Positions 40,679 to 50,124 of a stretch of DNA of 64,000 nt are shown piece by piece; positions within the stretch are counted from its first letter, which is position 1, and each line of letters starts with the position of its first letter. The stretch lies in NCBI GenBank assembly GCA_963942565.1, contig OZ012696.1:25367985-25431984 (forward strand). Reading direction: 5' to 3'. This DNA comes from Maea johnstoni (taxonomy: Eukaryota; Annelida; Polychaeta; Spionida; Magelonidae). The translations under genes and the position numbers were made by a program. The notes beneath the pieces are model-generated. The model searched no databases. It saw only the letters and a program-made list of their open reading frames with translations, and was not told the origin of the DNA.

Positions 40679-43348
40679 ATGGCGGAAGGTATAGATCGTG
40701 GCGGAGGAGGCTCCCGAGTATTTGACTACTCAGTCTTGTTTGATGATGGTATAGGCGAAATTTTGGAGAGATTGGATGGCGAAGACAAAGGTGCAGTTAT
40801 GGATGAACTTATGGACGGCTACGACATGCCTGCGTTGATGGAGATGAGGGTGAAAATCTTTAGGTTTGCGAAAAGCAAGCTAATGAAGTCGCTAGAAGGA
40901 GAGGGCCCTGGGGACCTGGACCCAGCTTTCGCTAGCTGTGTTCCGCGCGAGAGAATCGAGGACGCTCATAAAGCCGTGGCTGAATGGGTGCTTATAGCGA
41001 GGAGGGGCAAGCAACGTGTTGTTCAGGACTCAATCTCTCTACTCGCGTATATGTCGGATGAGGTCAAGCTTTTTCCTCACGGTGTGGTGAGGAGGAGCGT
41101 TAAGAGGAAGAACAAGAGGTCCAGGCGAAAGTATAACGTCCCGAAGAGAGTAAGTCATGATCCTAAACAACCACTTATCCCGTTCACAAGTGGTACGAGT
41201 GAGACGAATGCAACAGCCCCTGTTGACGAGGGTAATGATGACGGATCTGAGAGCAACATCTCCGGTGAAGGAGATTCATCAACAGATGGATCGTTCTTCT
41301 CAGGTGATGAAGAAGATGATTTTTGTGAGAGTGTTACGGATGTCGAAGTTAATAAGCAACGTAATGATATGGCCTATAAACCTGTAGATGACATAGTGCC
41401 CGTCACTCATGTGCATGTAGAGAGTGGGTCTAACGTACCTAACGTGAACGTTCGCATCTCGTCTGCGGTGAACGTACCCCATAGTGGTAGTGCCCAAAGC
41501 ATACCCGGCGAAACACCTCAAGGGAGACCTGCTGAGATACAACCTGTCGAGCATGCGCAAACGGTAAAAACGAACGTCGCAGTTGAGGATCTCCCCACTA
41601 CTCAACGATCACCTAAACAGTCATTACGTGAGTCTAATTCGTGTACGATCTCGGAGAATAAGGCTCAGAGTACTAAATCGCATAAAACCATGACCACTCA
41701 AACAGAATGGACTTTATGGGGATCCCCCGTGTCTGAAGCCTCCAGTACCCTATCCGCCAGGGGCAGCAGAGGTGACTCTGATAATGGCCGGCTACTATCA
41801 GAATGGAGAGAGTTCGAGAAGAGATCTAATGAGCGTGACGATCAGTACAAAGTTAAGTTGAACATTTTACGTTCCAAACAAATTGAATCGGACAATGTAG
41901 TCAGTGCTCTGAGATCGAACCTTGACGCCGTCAACAAAAAACTTGACGAGGCTATTGCGAAGTTTCAGTCCGCACAGAACGATCAATCACGTCAATACGG
42001 TATGTCTCCATACATGTACCCATCAATGATGGGATCCGGGGCGCCCTTCCAACCAAACTGGTACCCACAGTACAGTTTCGCGCCGGGGGACACTACTATG
42101 TACCCACAGGCCCCAATGCCTAACACAACTTGCGCACCTAGTAGCAGTAGCGCCGACGGTCCAAATCTGGTCGATAATCGTTTAAGTACCGTCAACGCTG
42201 TGGCTCAACAGGCTGCCTCTCCTTACAGAGATCCTCCAGCCACCGTGAACATCGTGAGAGATATCGTCCAACGTAAGAGTCAGGGTGATAAAGACGTGAG
42301 GCCGAAGAGAGCTGGTGTAACGGCTGCAAGTAGTGGTCGGAAGAATAGCCCTGCTCACGTCACTGAAAATACTGCTAGTAAAAGTCGCCAAGCTAACGGT
42401 ACCCCAACGAGTAGGAATTATCCTACTACTCGCAGCGCTAGTGCGGCCGGGCGCGATCTCATCAACCGCAGGACGCAAGGGGTGTCCAGTGAGAGCCCAC
42501 GCATAACTTTACGTAAAACAGGTGGGGGAGTGCCGGATAGGCCGACTCAGGGTAGTGCAACGGTTCAACGATCTAGTAAGAGCACAGCGCCTATTGTCGA
42601 AATTGTGCCTGACATTGACATGTCAGAATCCTGGGCAGACGACCATGTCTCTGATGCAGAACTAGTTAATTTAGCTGATGGAGCGACACCTAGCACACGA
42701 AGTAATACTGACAATGCGAGCGCAGTACAGTCAAGCTCTAGGAGGGGAATCTTTGAAGGAGCGATCATGGACGCTCGCCAGCGTGTCACACCATCTCGAA
42801 ATGACAACCGCGCTGATACTGAAACGAACAACAAGGATTCTGCGAATGTGAGAAAAGGTGAGAAAAGAGGCCCGGATGGGTCTAGTGATAGTGGGGATAA
42901 TGACGGTACGGCTGGGTCGTACGCTGAAGTCGCGTCTAAGTACAAATGGAACGATGTGTCTTACTCCCCAAAGAGGAGGAAGAAGTCTGGTAATGCTCAT
43001 ATACCACAACTCGAAGCAGCCGACTCTATTCCGTTGAGAGAAATTTTTGTCGTAAATCTAAAGTATGTTAACTGTAACAAACCAGCGGATTTAGAGATTA
43101 TGGTCAAAGAGCACTGCAAGACGAAGGGTGTTAGTATTATTTTCGCCAAAGCTTACCTACTTAGGTTTGATGATACCACTGCTAACTGTAAAGTAGTTGT
43201 CAGAGAAGCTGATGAAGCGAAAGTTCTTGCTAATGGTTTCTGGCCCAAAAGGGTCACTGCTAGACCGTGGTTACCTACCCCATTGTATCAAGCTAATAAA
43301 GGTGGTAAAGCTAAGGATGACGGAAGTAACGTGGAACCTCAAAATTAA
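40679..43348 (+). CDS. LINE ORF1 protein, 889 aa, RRM-like C-terminus
   Basis: I choose ATG 40679 (context CAAGATGG, followed by M-A-E-G-I-D) over the upstream in-frame ATG at 40505, whose extra residues look untranslated. Residues 1-130 are mixed charged and helical. Residues ~140-370 are low-complexity, Ser/Thr- and acid-rich with basic patches (KRKNKRSRRK). Residues ~370-435 are a likely coiled coil (LLSEWREFEKRSNERDDQYK onward). Residues ~440-485 are rich in Pro, Tyr and Met. Residues ~782-870 form a compact domain starting S-I-P-L-R-E-I-F-V-V-N-L-K and ending F-W-P-K-R-V-T-A-R-P-W-L-P. An RNA-binding fold ending in F-W-P...W is seen in ORF1 proteins of several metazoan LINEs. The likely role is LINE RNA binding and particle assembly. 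The next ORF begins three bases after the TAA. Confidence 0.85.
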   Translation: MAEGIDRGGGGSRVFDYSVLFDDGIGEILERLDGEDKGAVMDELMDGYDMPALMEMRVKIFRFAKSKLMKSLEGEGPGDLDPAFASCVPRERIEDAHKAVAEWVLIARRGKQRVVQDSISLLAYMSDEVKLFPHGVVRRSVKRKNKRSRRKYNVPKRVSHDPKQPLIPFTSGTSETNATAPVDEGNDDGSESNISGEGDSSTDGSFFSGDEEDDFCESVTDVEVNKQRNDMAYKPVDDIVPVTHVHVESGSNVPNVNVRISSAVNVPHSGSAQSIPGETPQGRPAEIQPVEHAQTVKTNVAVEDLPTTQRSPKQSLRESNSCTISENKAQSTKSHKTMTTQTEWTLWGSPVSEASSTLSARGSRGDSDNGRLLSEWREFEKRSNERDDQYKVKLNILRSKQIESDNVVSALRSNLDAVNKKLDEAIAKFQSAQNDQSRQYGMSPYMYPSMMGSGAPFQPNWYPQYSFAPGDTTMYPQAPMPNTTCAPSSSSADGPNLVDNRLSTVNAVAQQAASPYRDPPATVNIVRDIVQRKSQGDKDVRPKRAGVTAASSGRKNSPAHVTENTASKSRQANGTPTSRNYPTTRSASAAGRDLINRRTQGVSSESPRITLRKTGGGVPDRPTQGSATVQRSSKSTAPIVEIVPDIDMSESWADDHVSDAELVNLADGATPSTRSNTDNASAVQSSSRRGIFEGAIMDARQRVTPSRNDNRADTETNNKDSANVRKGEKRGPDGSSDSGDNDGTAGSYAEVASKYKWNDVSYSPKRRKKSGNAHIPQLEAADSIPLREIFVVNLKYVNCNKPADLEIMVKEHCKTKGVSIIFAKAYLLRFDDTTANCKVVVREADEAKVLANGFWPKRVTARPWLPTPLYQANKGGKAKDDGSNVEPQN

Positions 43349-43351
43349 AGA

Positions 43352-44593
43352 ATGATGCAAAGTACAACTAGATCAAAACACACCCGTTTCCTGCTTATAT
43401 TTATTGTTTATATGCACCAGTTGTATTCTGTTGGTACTGCCCAATCCTCTTCTTATATTTTTCAGCACCGTATGACGGGAGGTCCTTCACCAACCCCAAG
43501 AGGTGGAGACTGCGTTCGAGCGGTGATCGAAAAAGATCAACCCACCGGATCCGGAGAGGCGATATACCTGAGCGAGTACGACGTCGTTCCCGTTTATGAT
43601 AGACTATGTAAACAAGATTTCTGGCAGGCTGGATACGACGATGCATACTCTATATACGGCTTAAGTGGTAAATATGACAAACGCCATAAGCTAGTCTCTG
43701 GACAATTCGCGTTACGCACTATTCAAATGAACTCTGGACTTCCGGTGGGCGGTCACCGCTCGTTGCGCAGCCCTTTAAGGGACCTCCCTGCATCGGTGCT
43801 CGGTATCACTAAAGAACATAACGTTTATAGCAAGGTACAACTTGAGTATATGTTATACACATACCATAACAGGTACTCTTGGATGCACTACTGCAAAAAT
43901 GCTCGTAATACTTTACAGTTCTTTTCATTTGAAACAAATAATGGGAGAGGAGCAAGCGACCAGTTTATCTTTGTTTTTGCACATATGTTTGTGTTACATC
44001 AAATTTTGTACTTTTGCAACAACAGTGTAAATAATGTCAAGTGTTATTACAATTATATAATTTTCATATACACGTATAGCTATGGAACCATGTCTGACGG
44101 CATATATTGTATGTACGAAATGAAAATAGGTATCCCTCCAGTGTGCTTATTTAGTCAGAGTCCTCATGGCATGACTCAGTTGAGTCATGATCCATTCCTG
44201 TTGTCTGGTTATCTTATTTTGGGGACCATCTCCGAGTCCTTGAACTGTATACGTACCGGGTTGTTATCCTTAATATCTAGGTATAGAGATAACTACTCCT
44301 TCTTTCAGACTACTCAGTACGTTATGCGATGTGAGGTGTTTCTCCTTCATCAAGTTCTCTCCTGGTTTGCAATTGTTCAAATATATATGATAAGTGTAAA
44401 GCATAGCATATTAATGACATATCGAAACTACGTCTGTAATACTGAAAATGAGTTAAAGCATAATATATCTAAGGCATACGCAAGTTATAGGTATAACAGT
44501 GACAAGGTTTATAAAAGTAGTTCTATACTTCTTTTATTATCAACGGTTTACGTCTTCTCCTACGATTATAAATATAAAAACACATGGGAATAG
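43352..44593 (+). CDS. Unrecognised 413-aa ORF between LINE ORF1 and ORF2, signal-like and hydrophobic
   Basis: This ORF starts with ATGATG three bases after the ORF1 TAA and in the same frame. It ends at TAG 44591-44593, overlapping the ORF2 start by ten bases. Residues 1-12 are basic and polar, 13-30 hydrophobic (TRFLLIFIVYMHQLYSVGTA), together resembling a signal peptide. Residues 35-200 look soluble, with S-P-T-P-R-G-G, several Cys and many Tyr. Further hydrophobic stretches are ~204-222, 232-245, 328-349 and 389-404, so a membrane protein is possible. I recognise no family, and LINEs of this type usually have only ORF1 and ORF2. An open frame this long is very unlikely by chance in ~60% AT DNA. 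The part after about 43900 is more AT-rich than ORF1 and ORF2, so the 3' half may be under different or weaker constraint. Function unknown. Confidence 0.6.
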   Translation: MMQSTTRSKHTRFLLIFIVYMHQLYSVGTAQSSSYIFQHRMTGGPSPTPRGGDCVRAVIEKDQPTGSGEAIYLSEYDVVPVYDRLCKQDFWQAGYDDAYSIYGLSGKYDKRHKLVSGQFALRTIQMNSGLPVGGHRSLRSPLRDLPASVLGITKEHNVYSKVQLEYMLYTYHNRYSWMHYCKNARNTLQFFSFETNNGRGASDQFIFVFAHMFVLHQILYFCNNSVNNVKCYYNYIIFIYTYSYGTMSDGIYCMYEMKIGIPPVCLFSQSPHGMTQLSHDPFLLSGYLILGTISESLNCIRTGLLSLISRYRDNYSFFQTTQYVMRCEVFLLHQVLSWFAIVQIYMISVKHSILMTYRNYVCNTENELKHNISKAYASYRYNSDKVYKSSSILLLLSTVYVFSYDYKYKNTWE

Positions 44594-47500
44594 GTCCTCT
44601 ATTAATATATATCCTAGTCCTAGGGACACTTCAAATGGTCATGGGTGATGCCAGTACCATTAAAATTGGATGCTGGAACTGCAGAGGTCATCGTGCGGCT
44701 ATACCTTATATTCGTAGTTTATTAATGGACCATGACGTGCTCGCAATTAGTGAACATTGGCTCCATAACAATAAGCTTAAATCACTGTCAGAAATATCTA
44801 CGACACACTCTGTGTATGCTCGAGCAAGTAGGCAATCGTCAGACGAATTCTATGGTTCCAGAAGGGGCCAGGGCGGAGTAGCCCTTTTTTGGCGGAATGA
44901 TTTACGTGGTTTTTCAGCCATCACTGACATCACCCATGACAGGATATGTGCTGTCAGATACCAGGACGGAAACGGACATGTGTTCATATTTTTAAGTATA
45001 TATATGCCAGCTCAAGGCTCCTCAGACAGTCTTGTTGAATGCTTGGACGATTTATCCGAAGTAGTAGAGACTAGAGAGGTAGGAGCCACTATTATAGTTT
45101 GCGGAGATTTTAATGGTGATATAGGTTCATATGGCCAGTCCAGAAGTCCTAGTCCCCCCACTAGCCAAGGGTTACATGTAATCTCTTTTCTAAATAGACA
45201 TGGTTTATTCGCAGTTAACATGGAACCGGGAACCAGTGGTCCTATTTATACGTGTCAAGGGCCTAATTTTTCCTCCACACTGGATTACATAGCCATTCCT
45301 CTGACCCTTAAACCGAAAGTAGTGAACGCAGCCGTGATTAGTGAAGATACCCTGAACACTTCGGATCATTCACCTGTTTCAATTACTATTAACGTCGATA
45401 GTGAGAAAATATCACAAATCAATGAGGAGGTTACAGGGCGGATAAGATGGGACAAATTATCAGAACTCGATTTGCTAACGAAGTATACTAATCCCCTCAA
45501 ACTAAAACTCGAAAGATGTTTGGAACGTCTTCAAAGGCCACACGTAAATGAGAGACGTATTGATGAAATCTTTGACGAGATAACCTATCATTTACAAAAG
45601 GCTAGCGAAAGGTTACCAAAATCAAAGTTCAAAAAACACCTAAAGCCCTACTGGGACAATGGAATGGATGATCTGAAGAGGGAAAAAATTCGTACTTATA
45701 GGATATGGGTTGCAAGAGGGAGACCTAGGGATCCGGAAGATGTAACTTATATGGACTATAAGAGGGCAAAGAGATGTTTTTTGAAAAGACTGTCTGCACT
45801 TAGCAAAGAATATGAGAATATTGAAATTATGAGTGCAGTTAGAATGGCGGAAGTTGATAGAAACTGTTTCTGGCGGTTGATTAAAAAAGCTCGCAAATCA
45901 AATGGCCCCTCGTCTATTGGTATTAAAAACAAGGAGGATAAGGTTGTCCATGAGATAAACGATGTTTTAAACGTATGGAAAGCACATTTTGAAGAACTTG
46001 GAACCCCGAAAGTCTCCGAGAAATATGATAACGTGCACTTTTTAAACGTTACTGAGAGAGTAAAAAGGTACTTTAGAGAGAAAGAGGGAGTTGACTTTTT
46101 TCTACAGAACCCTTTTTTAAGCTCCGAAATTGATGATGCTATAAAGACACTCAACAAGAATAAAGCTCCAGGGTTTGACAGTATTACGAGTGAACATATC
46201 AAATATGCAGGTACTCCACTACGTAACGTTCTAGTATCATTATATAACTGTATGATAGAATTGGAATATGTCCCTGTATGTTGTAGGACTGGTGTACAGG
46301 TGCCTTTGTATAAAGGAAAAGACACCTGTGTACTAGACCCGAACAACTACAGGGGCATCACATTGCTTTCTGTATTTAACAAAATCTTTGAGATTTTAAT
46401 TTGGAAAAGACTGCGTGAGTGGTGGGAAGAAAATAATGTGGTCTCAGACTTACAGTTTGCGTGCAAGAAGGGTCTGTCTTGCACTCATGCTGCCTTTATT
46501 TTGAAGGAAACAGTAGCCACGTCGTTGGAGGCAGGTGATAAATGTTACGTGGCCTTCTACGATGTGGCTAAAGCGTTCGATACTTGCTGGATTGATGGTT
46601 TATTCATACAGCTATGGGACGCCGGAATACAAGGCAAGTTGTGGAGAATGCTATATTTATGTTACTGTAATTTCCGATGCTGTGCTCGTGTAGGTGGACA
46701 TGTGTCCGCCTGGTATCAACTTAAATGTGGTATACACCAGGGCGGATACATGTCGCTTATCAAATATACCGCTTTTATTAACTCTTTATTAAACGCCCTG
46801 ACTCTCTCCAATACCTGCTGCAAGATATATCGCACGCCGAGCTCGCCTGTGGGGTATGCAGACGATATCGCTGCATGTTGTCGTTTGCAATATGACATTA
46901 ACAGAGTCATGCACACTGTGGAATCCCACGGGCGTGCTTGGCGTTATGATTTTAACGCTAAAAAAAGTGGAATTTTAGTGTTCGGTGAAGGCAAACGGGA
47001 GCATGAGAGGAATAAGCCAAATAGAATCTTTTCTCTTGGAACTGAACGTGTACTAGAAAAGGAGAGTTATGATCACCTAGGGGTAAAGGCTTGTATTTTT
47101 GAAGATGACACAGCTGGTATGGAAGAGAGGATTTCGAAGGGAAGGCGGACGTTAAACGCCACTTCAGGCCTAGGTATTCGAAATAACGGCCTTACTATCT
47201 ATGCCTGTTGTATTATCTTTTGGTGTATAGTTATGCCTATTGCCACTTTTGGAGCAGAATTATGGATTTTAGATGATAAAGGTATTCAACTTTTAGAATC
47301 TTTCCAAGTATTCGTTGGGCGTAGAATACAACGACTCTTCTCAAAATCGCCAAGAGTCAGTGCCTATTTCTCTTTGGGATGGGTGCGTATTGAGCGGTTC
47401 ATTGAAATCAAAAAATTACTTTTTGTGCACTCTATCCTATCACGCGGCGTAGACGACGTTACTAGATCAATATTTGTACAACGTGCAAAGAAATATTTTG

Positions 47501-48168
47501 AAGATATTGAATTATGCTCAATGAACACGTGTAGAAGCCATGTTTATGACCTCTTAAACACTGCTTCGACATTTGGTATCCTTGACGATGTGGAAAGTAT
47601 GGTATACAGGGGTATCCTATGGAGTAAAGCACACTGGAGGGATAAGTTATGGAGAAGGGCGTGGCAACTTGAGGACGTGTATTGGTGTATAAAGACAAGA
47701 TGCCACAATAGTCTCGGTTTACTTAGTGATGTATGTGTCAATACGAGGTATATTGTGTGGTGGCAGATAGCCGATAGGTTCCCACAGTTAATGAGGGACT
47801 GCGAAGTAATGGTCAAGGTATTATGTCATGCTAGTTTACTTAGAGTGGATGATGTGAGGCTCAAGAGGCTACCTATTGCTGCCAAATTCTGTACTCTCTG
47901 TGACCTCGGTTCACTTGACGACGCAAAGCATATGGTACTACAGTGCCCTATGCTTCAACTTAAACGAACTGAAATGTTTATTGAAATAGAAGCGCTACTC
48001 ATGAGGTACGACTACGATGTAAATCACCTAGATGAAAACATTTTCCTAAACCTCATGGGAAAACCTGCTGCTGATATCCCCCAGGATGTTATGTACGATG
48101 TATGGCTGATTTCAGTCAGGTATATTGCAAGCATGTATAGAATGAAATTAAGACAAGGGATAGGCTAA
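44584..48168 (+). CDS. LINE ORF2: AP endonuclease + reverse transcriptase, 1194 aa
   Basis: The protein nicks target DNA and copies LINE RNA from the nick. An AP-endonuclease domain runs from I-K-I-G-C-W-N-C-R-G-H (residue ~26) through S-E-H-W, V-C-G-D-F-N-G-D (~172) and the catalytic S-D-H-S (~260). The RT spans about residues 520-800: K-A-P-G-F-D-S, YDVAKAFDTCWIDG, CGIHQGG and GYADDIAA (~757). The C-terminal knuckle C-T-L-C...H-M-V-L-Q-C lies at ~1102-1120. All catalytic motifs are intact. Residues 1-20 (MGIGPLLIYILVLGTLQMVM) are hydrophobic, unusual before a LINE endonuclease; translation could instead start at Met 18 or 20. Placement is in the CR1/jockey/I super-group of APE-type LINEs; the exact clade is not fixed. 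The start codon overlaps the previous stop (ATGGGAATAG), which suggests termination-reinitiation. Confidence 0.95.
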   Translation: MGIGPLLIYILVLGTLQMVMGDASTIKIGCWNCRGHRAAIPYIRSLLMDHDVLAISEHWLHNNKLKSLSEISTTHSVYARASRQSSDEFYGSRRGQGGVALFWRNDLRGFSAITDITHDRICAVRYQDGNGHVFIFLSIYMPAQGSSDSLVECLDDLSEVVETREVGATIIVCGDFNGDIGSYGQSRSPSPPTSQGLHVISFLNRHGLFAVNMEPGTSGPIYTCQGPNFSSTLDYIAIPLTLKPKVVNAAVISEDTLNTSDHSPVSITINVDSEKISQINEEVTGRIRWDKLSELDLLTKYTNPLKLKLERCLERLQRPHVNERRIDEIFDEITYHLQKASERLPKSKFKKHLKPYWDNGMDDLKREKIRTYRIWVARGRPRDPEDVTYMDYKRAKRCFLKRLSALSKEYENIEIMSAVRMAEVDRNCFWRLIKKARKSNGPSSIGIKNKEDKVVHEINDVLNVWKAHFEELGTPKVSEKYDNVHFLNVTERVKRYFREKEGVDFFLQNPFLSSEIDDAIKTLNKNKAPGFDSITSEHIKYAGTPLRNVLVSLYNCMIELEYVPVCCRTGVQVPLYKGKDTCVLDPNNYRGITLLSVFNKIFEILIWKRLREWWEENNVVSDLQFACKKGLSCTHAAFILKETVATSLEAGDKCYVAFYDVAKAFDTCWIDGLFIQLWDAGIQGKLWRMLYLCYCNFRCCARVGGHVSAWYQLKCGIHQGGYMSLIKYTAFINSLLNALTLSNTCCKIYRTPSSPVGYADDIAACCRLQYDINRVMHTVESHGRAWRYDFNAKKSGILVFGEGKREHERNKPNRIFSLGTERVLEKESYDHLGVKACIFEDDTAGMEERISKGRRTLNATSGLGIRNNGLTIYACCIIFWCIVMPIATFGAELWILDDKGIQLLESFQVFVGRRIQRLFSKSPRVSAYFSLGWVRIERFIEIKKLLFVHSILSRGVDDVTRSIFVQRAKKYFEDIELCSMNTCRSHVYDLLNTASTFGILDDVESMVYRGILWSKAHWRDKLWRRAWQLEDVYWCIKTRCHNSLGLLSDVCVNTRYIVWWQIADRFPQLMRDCEVMVKVLCHASLLRVDDVRLKRLPIAAKFCTLCDLGSLDDAKHMVLQCPMLQLKRTEMFIEIEALLMRYDYDVNHLDENIFLNLMGKPAADIPQDVMYDVWLISVRYIASMYRMKLRQGIG

Positions 48169-48459
48169 TTTATACCTCACCTAGTTTTGCAAATGCCTTG
48201 ACCATGAGACCGAAAAGTTTGAAGGATTATGAGATTGCCCACTAATATAATCATATATGTATTTCTCTTATGCTTAGACACATAATGTTATAAGCGAGTA
48301 GTCCTCTATGTTAAAACCTCTCTTTTTCTTATGCTGTCAGTTAAAACAAGTCTGTATTATGTTCAGGTCTGATATTTTCTTATATTGCATTATATTTGTC
48401 TGATTTGTATTTTATGGCATGCAGCTGTAGTCAATAAAGAACAAACAAACAATTATAAA

Positions 48460-49384
48460 GTTGCATTGCCCAGGTATTCATATTCTTGTATTTTTGAAGT
48501 CTTATTACCATCTATGGTAAGTTTATTGTAAGTTCGTTATATCTACTTACGGGTCGGCGGCAGAGCACAAAATAAAGTGGGGGGATTACATTTATGTTAT
48601 CGTCGGGGCTATTCCATTTTGATCGGCGGATCCGGGAACCAATACATCAAGTAACCATCTGCTTAATGCATAGTGTCTTCAGCAACAGACTTGGGGATAC
48701 GGTAGAATATAATAGAATGAATATTCTAGTATAGTATAACAAACCAAAATACTGGTACTACTGTATTTACACGTGCATGTTATGATTATTTTTTATAAAT
48801 CCTAGTATCATGTTGTTCTTTTAATGGTACAGCTAAATGGAAATTCGACACCCCCAACTCAGCCATAGTTAGTTGAGAATCCCCCCGACCTTTTAAATCA
48901 TAAGTTAAGACTCGAGGCCTCAAGCAAACAACAAAAAAGTCAAATAATTTTCTGAATAAATATTTTGGCTCATTCAAATGTAGGCCAGTCCATAATTTAG
49001 ATTATAGAATTGGTAATGTAAATCGGCACCCACATCCCCGACCTTTTAAATCATAATTTAGGGCACCTGACCGCAAACAAACAATAACAAAAGTCAGACA
49101 ATGACAAAATCCGCAGTATAAAATGGAATGTTAATGTTGGTAGCATTAATCCTAAGTTTGGCAGTCTGCTAAAATAGTTCAAAAGTCGGCATCCCCCCAC
49201 TAAAATTCACATTTCTGGGGGGGGGGGGGGGTTAAATAATTCAGAATTACCCCCTACACTCACACTTTTAAATGAAACTAGCCTGAAGTATTTTTGTATT
49301 GGGACATATAGTGGTACATGTACTTGTATAAACAATGCATAAAGTGATGCATATTTCTAACCTTATCTTCTGTTGGTAATTTAG
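48460..49384 (+). other. Presumed intron upstream of the lectin exon
   Basis: No upstream lectin exon was found here. 48955-49030 (ATTCAAATGTAGGCCAGTCC, then TAGAATTGGTAATGTAAATC) matches the intron stretch that precedes the A mini-exons downstream, so part of the repeat unit extends 5' of the lectin exon. A CCGACCTTTTAAATCATAA block is repeated near 48887 and 49038. The last bases TGTTGGTAATTTAG form a plausible acceptor. Confidence 0.55.
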
Positions 49385-49593
49385 ACCATCTTGGACACCC
49401 ATGTGGACAGGAGGAAAGAAGATTGGTACTGATTACACATGGAGCGACGGCTCAGCCTTCACGTATAAGCGAAACATTGCAAATAGCGATGTGGCTGCGC
49501 ATTGTATTACAATTGAGAAACGAAATTCTGGCACTGCTTGGGATACAGACTATTGCACGGCTAAATTTCCTACACTTTGCAAAATAAAAAGCG
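49385..49593 (+). CDS. Exon for the C-terminal half of a C-type lectin-like domain
   Basis: The 209-nt exon is bounded by an AATTTAG acceptor and a GCG/GTAAGA donor, entering in phase 2 and leaving in phase 1. It encodes PSWTPMWTGGKKIG, TWSDGSAFTY, HCITIE, GTAWDTDYC and PTLCKIKSG. The W-T-G-G, W-S-D-G and three Cys (the C2, C3 and C4 of the fold) are classic for this domain. The usual Ca/sugar motifs E-P-N or Q-P-D and W-N-D are absent or altered (W-D-T-D), so Ca-dependent sugar binding is doubtful. The N-terminal half must come from an exon outside the recognised region, possibly upstream of the LINEs. The phase-1 end joins in frame to every mini-exon that follows, implying a secreted or surface lectin with a Thr-rich stalk. 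Confidence 0.85.
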
Positions 49594-49708
49594 GTAAGAA
49601 GTGAATGTTTCCTAACATTTGTTCGTTAGGAGCTGACGGTGTTATTACTTTAATTGTGTGGTCATGACGTGGAATCACTGTGAGGGAGAGAGAAGCGTGT
49701 ACACTCGG

Positions 49709-49793
49709 ACGGTAGACACTTTATCGTAACCATACGCGGTATGGTAACATTAATATTAATGTTAGCGTATGGTTACGATAAAGTGTCTACCGT
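49709..49793. mobile_element. 85-bp near-perfect hairpin element
   Basis: ACGGTAGACACTTTATCGTA and CCATACGC are mirrored at the right end, leaving a ~28-nt centre that is itself partly palindromic (AACATTAATATTAATGTT). Typical of very short miniature elements; no target duplication is assigned. Confidence 0.9.
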
Positions 49794-49922
49794 TCCTCAG
49801 TGGTTTTGTTCCTAGATAAAATAAATTCCTCCTCATAGCCTTCAGTTGGCGCTCAGATGACCATGTACATGTAAAACACCTCTCTCGCGTGCGGGGAGGG
49901 CCATTCCCTGCGTATGCAGATA

Positions 49923-50097
49923 CAGGCATCTCTGCTTTATCCGGACTGATGTGGACCCTAAATTTCTGTCCGGATTAGGCAAAATACGGATACTGCGTAT
50001 AGGAATTATGCGTATATGAAGGGACTGGGACCTTCCAATCTGTCCATTTTAGACGAAAATCCGGATTGCACATGTCCGGGTTAAGCGGAGTTGCCTG
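49923..50097. mobile_element. 175-bp Tigger/pogo-like miniature element, complete
   Basis: CAGGCATCTCTGCTTTATCC on the left and GGGTTAAGCGGAGTTGCCTG on the right are inverted repeats, flanked by TA on both sides. CAGGC ends with TCCGGATTAAGC words and a TA target are typical of Tigger/pogo derivatives. Diverged copies are at 22600 and 24300. Confidence 0.85.
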
Positions 50098-50124
50098 TAT
50101 ACTCTAAATCCCCACGTCAGGGAA

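Larger units (their letters stand above)
40504..48459 (+). mobile_element. Intact full-length LINE with three ORFs
   Basis: ORF1, a middle ORF and ORF2 follow one another on the plus strand with no stop or frameshift, then a 290-bp 3' UTR ending GTCAATAAAGAACAAACAAAC. The tail has the same AATAAA plus short-repeat style as the LINEs ending at 6557 and 55106. ORF2 is colinear with the three truncated copies of related families here. The body is certain; the 5' edge is an estimate based on a possible GTTGCATT duplication. Intact frames make this copy a candidate active element. Confidence 0.88.
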
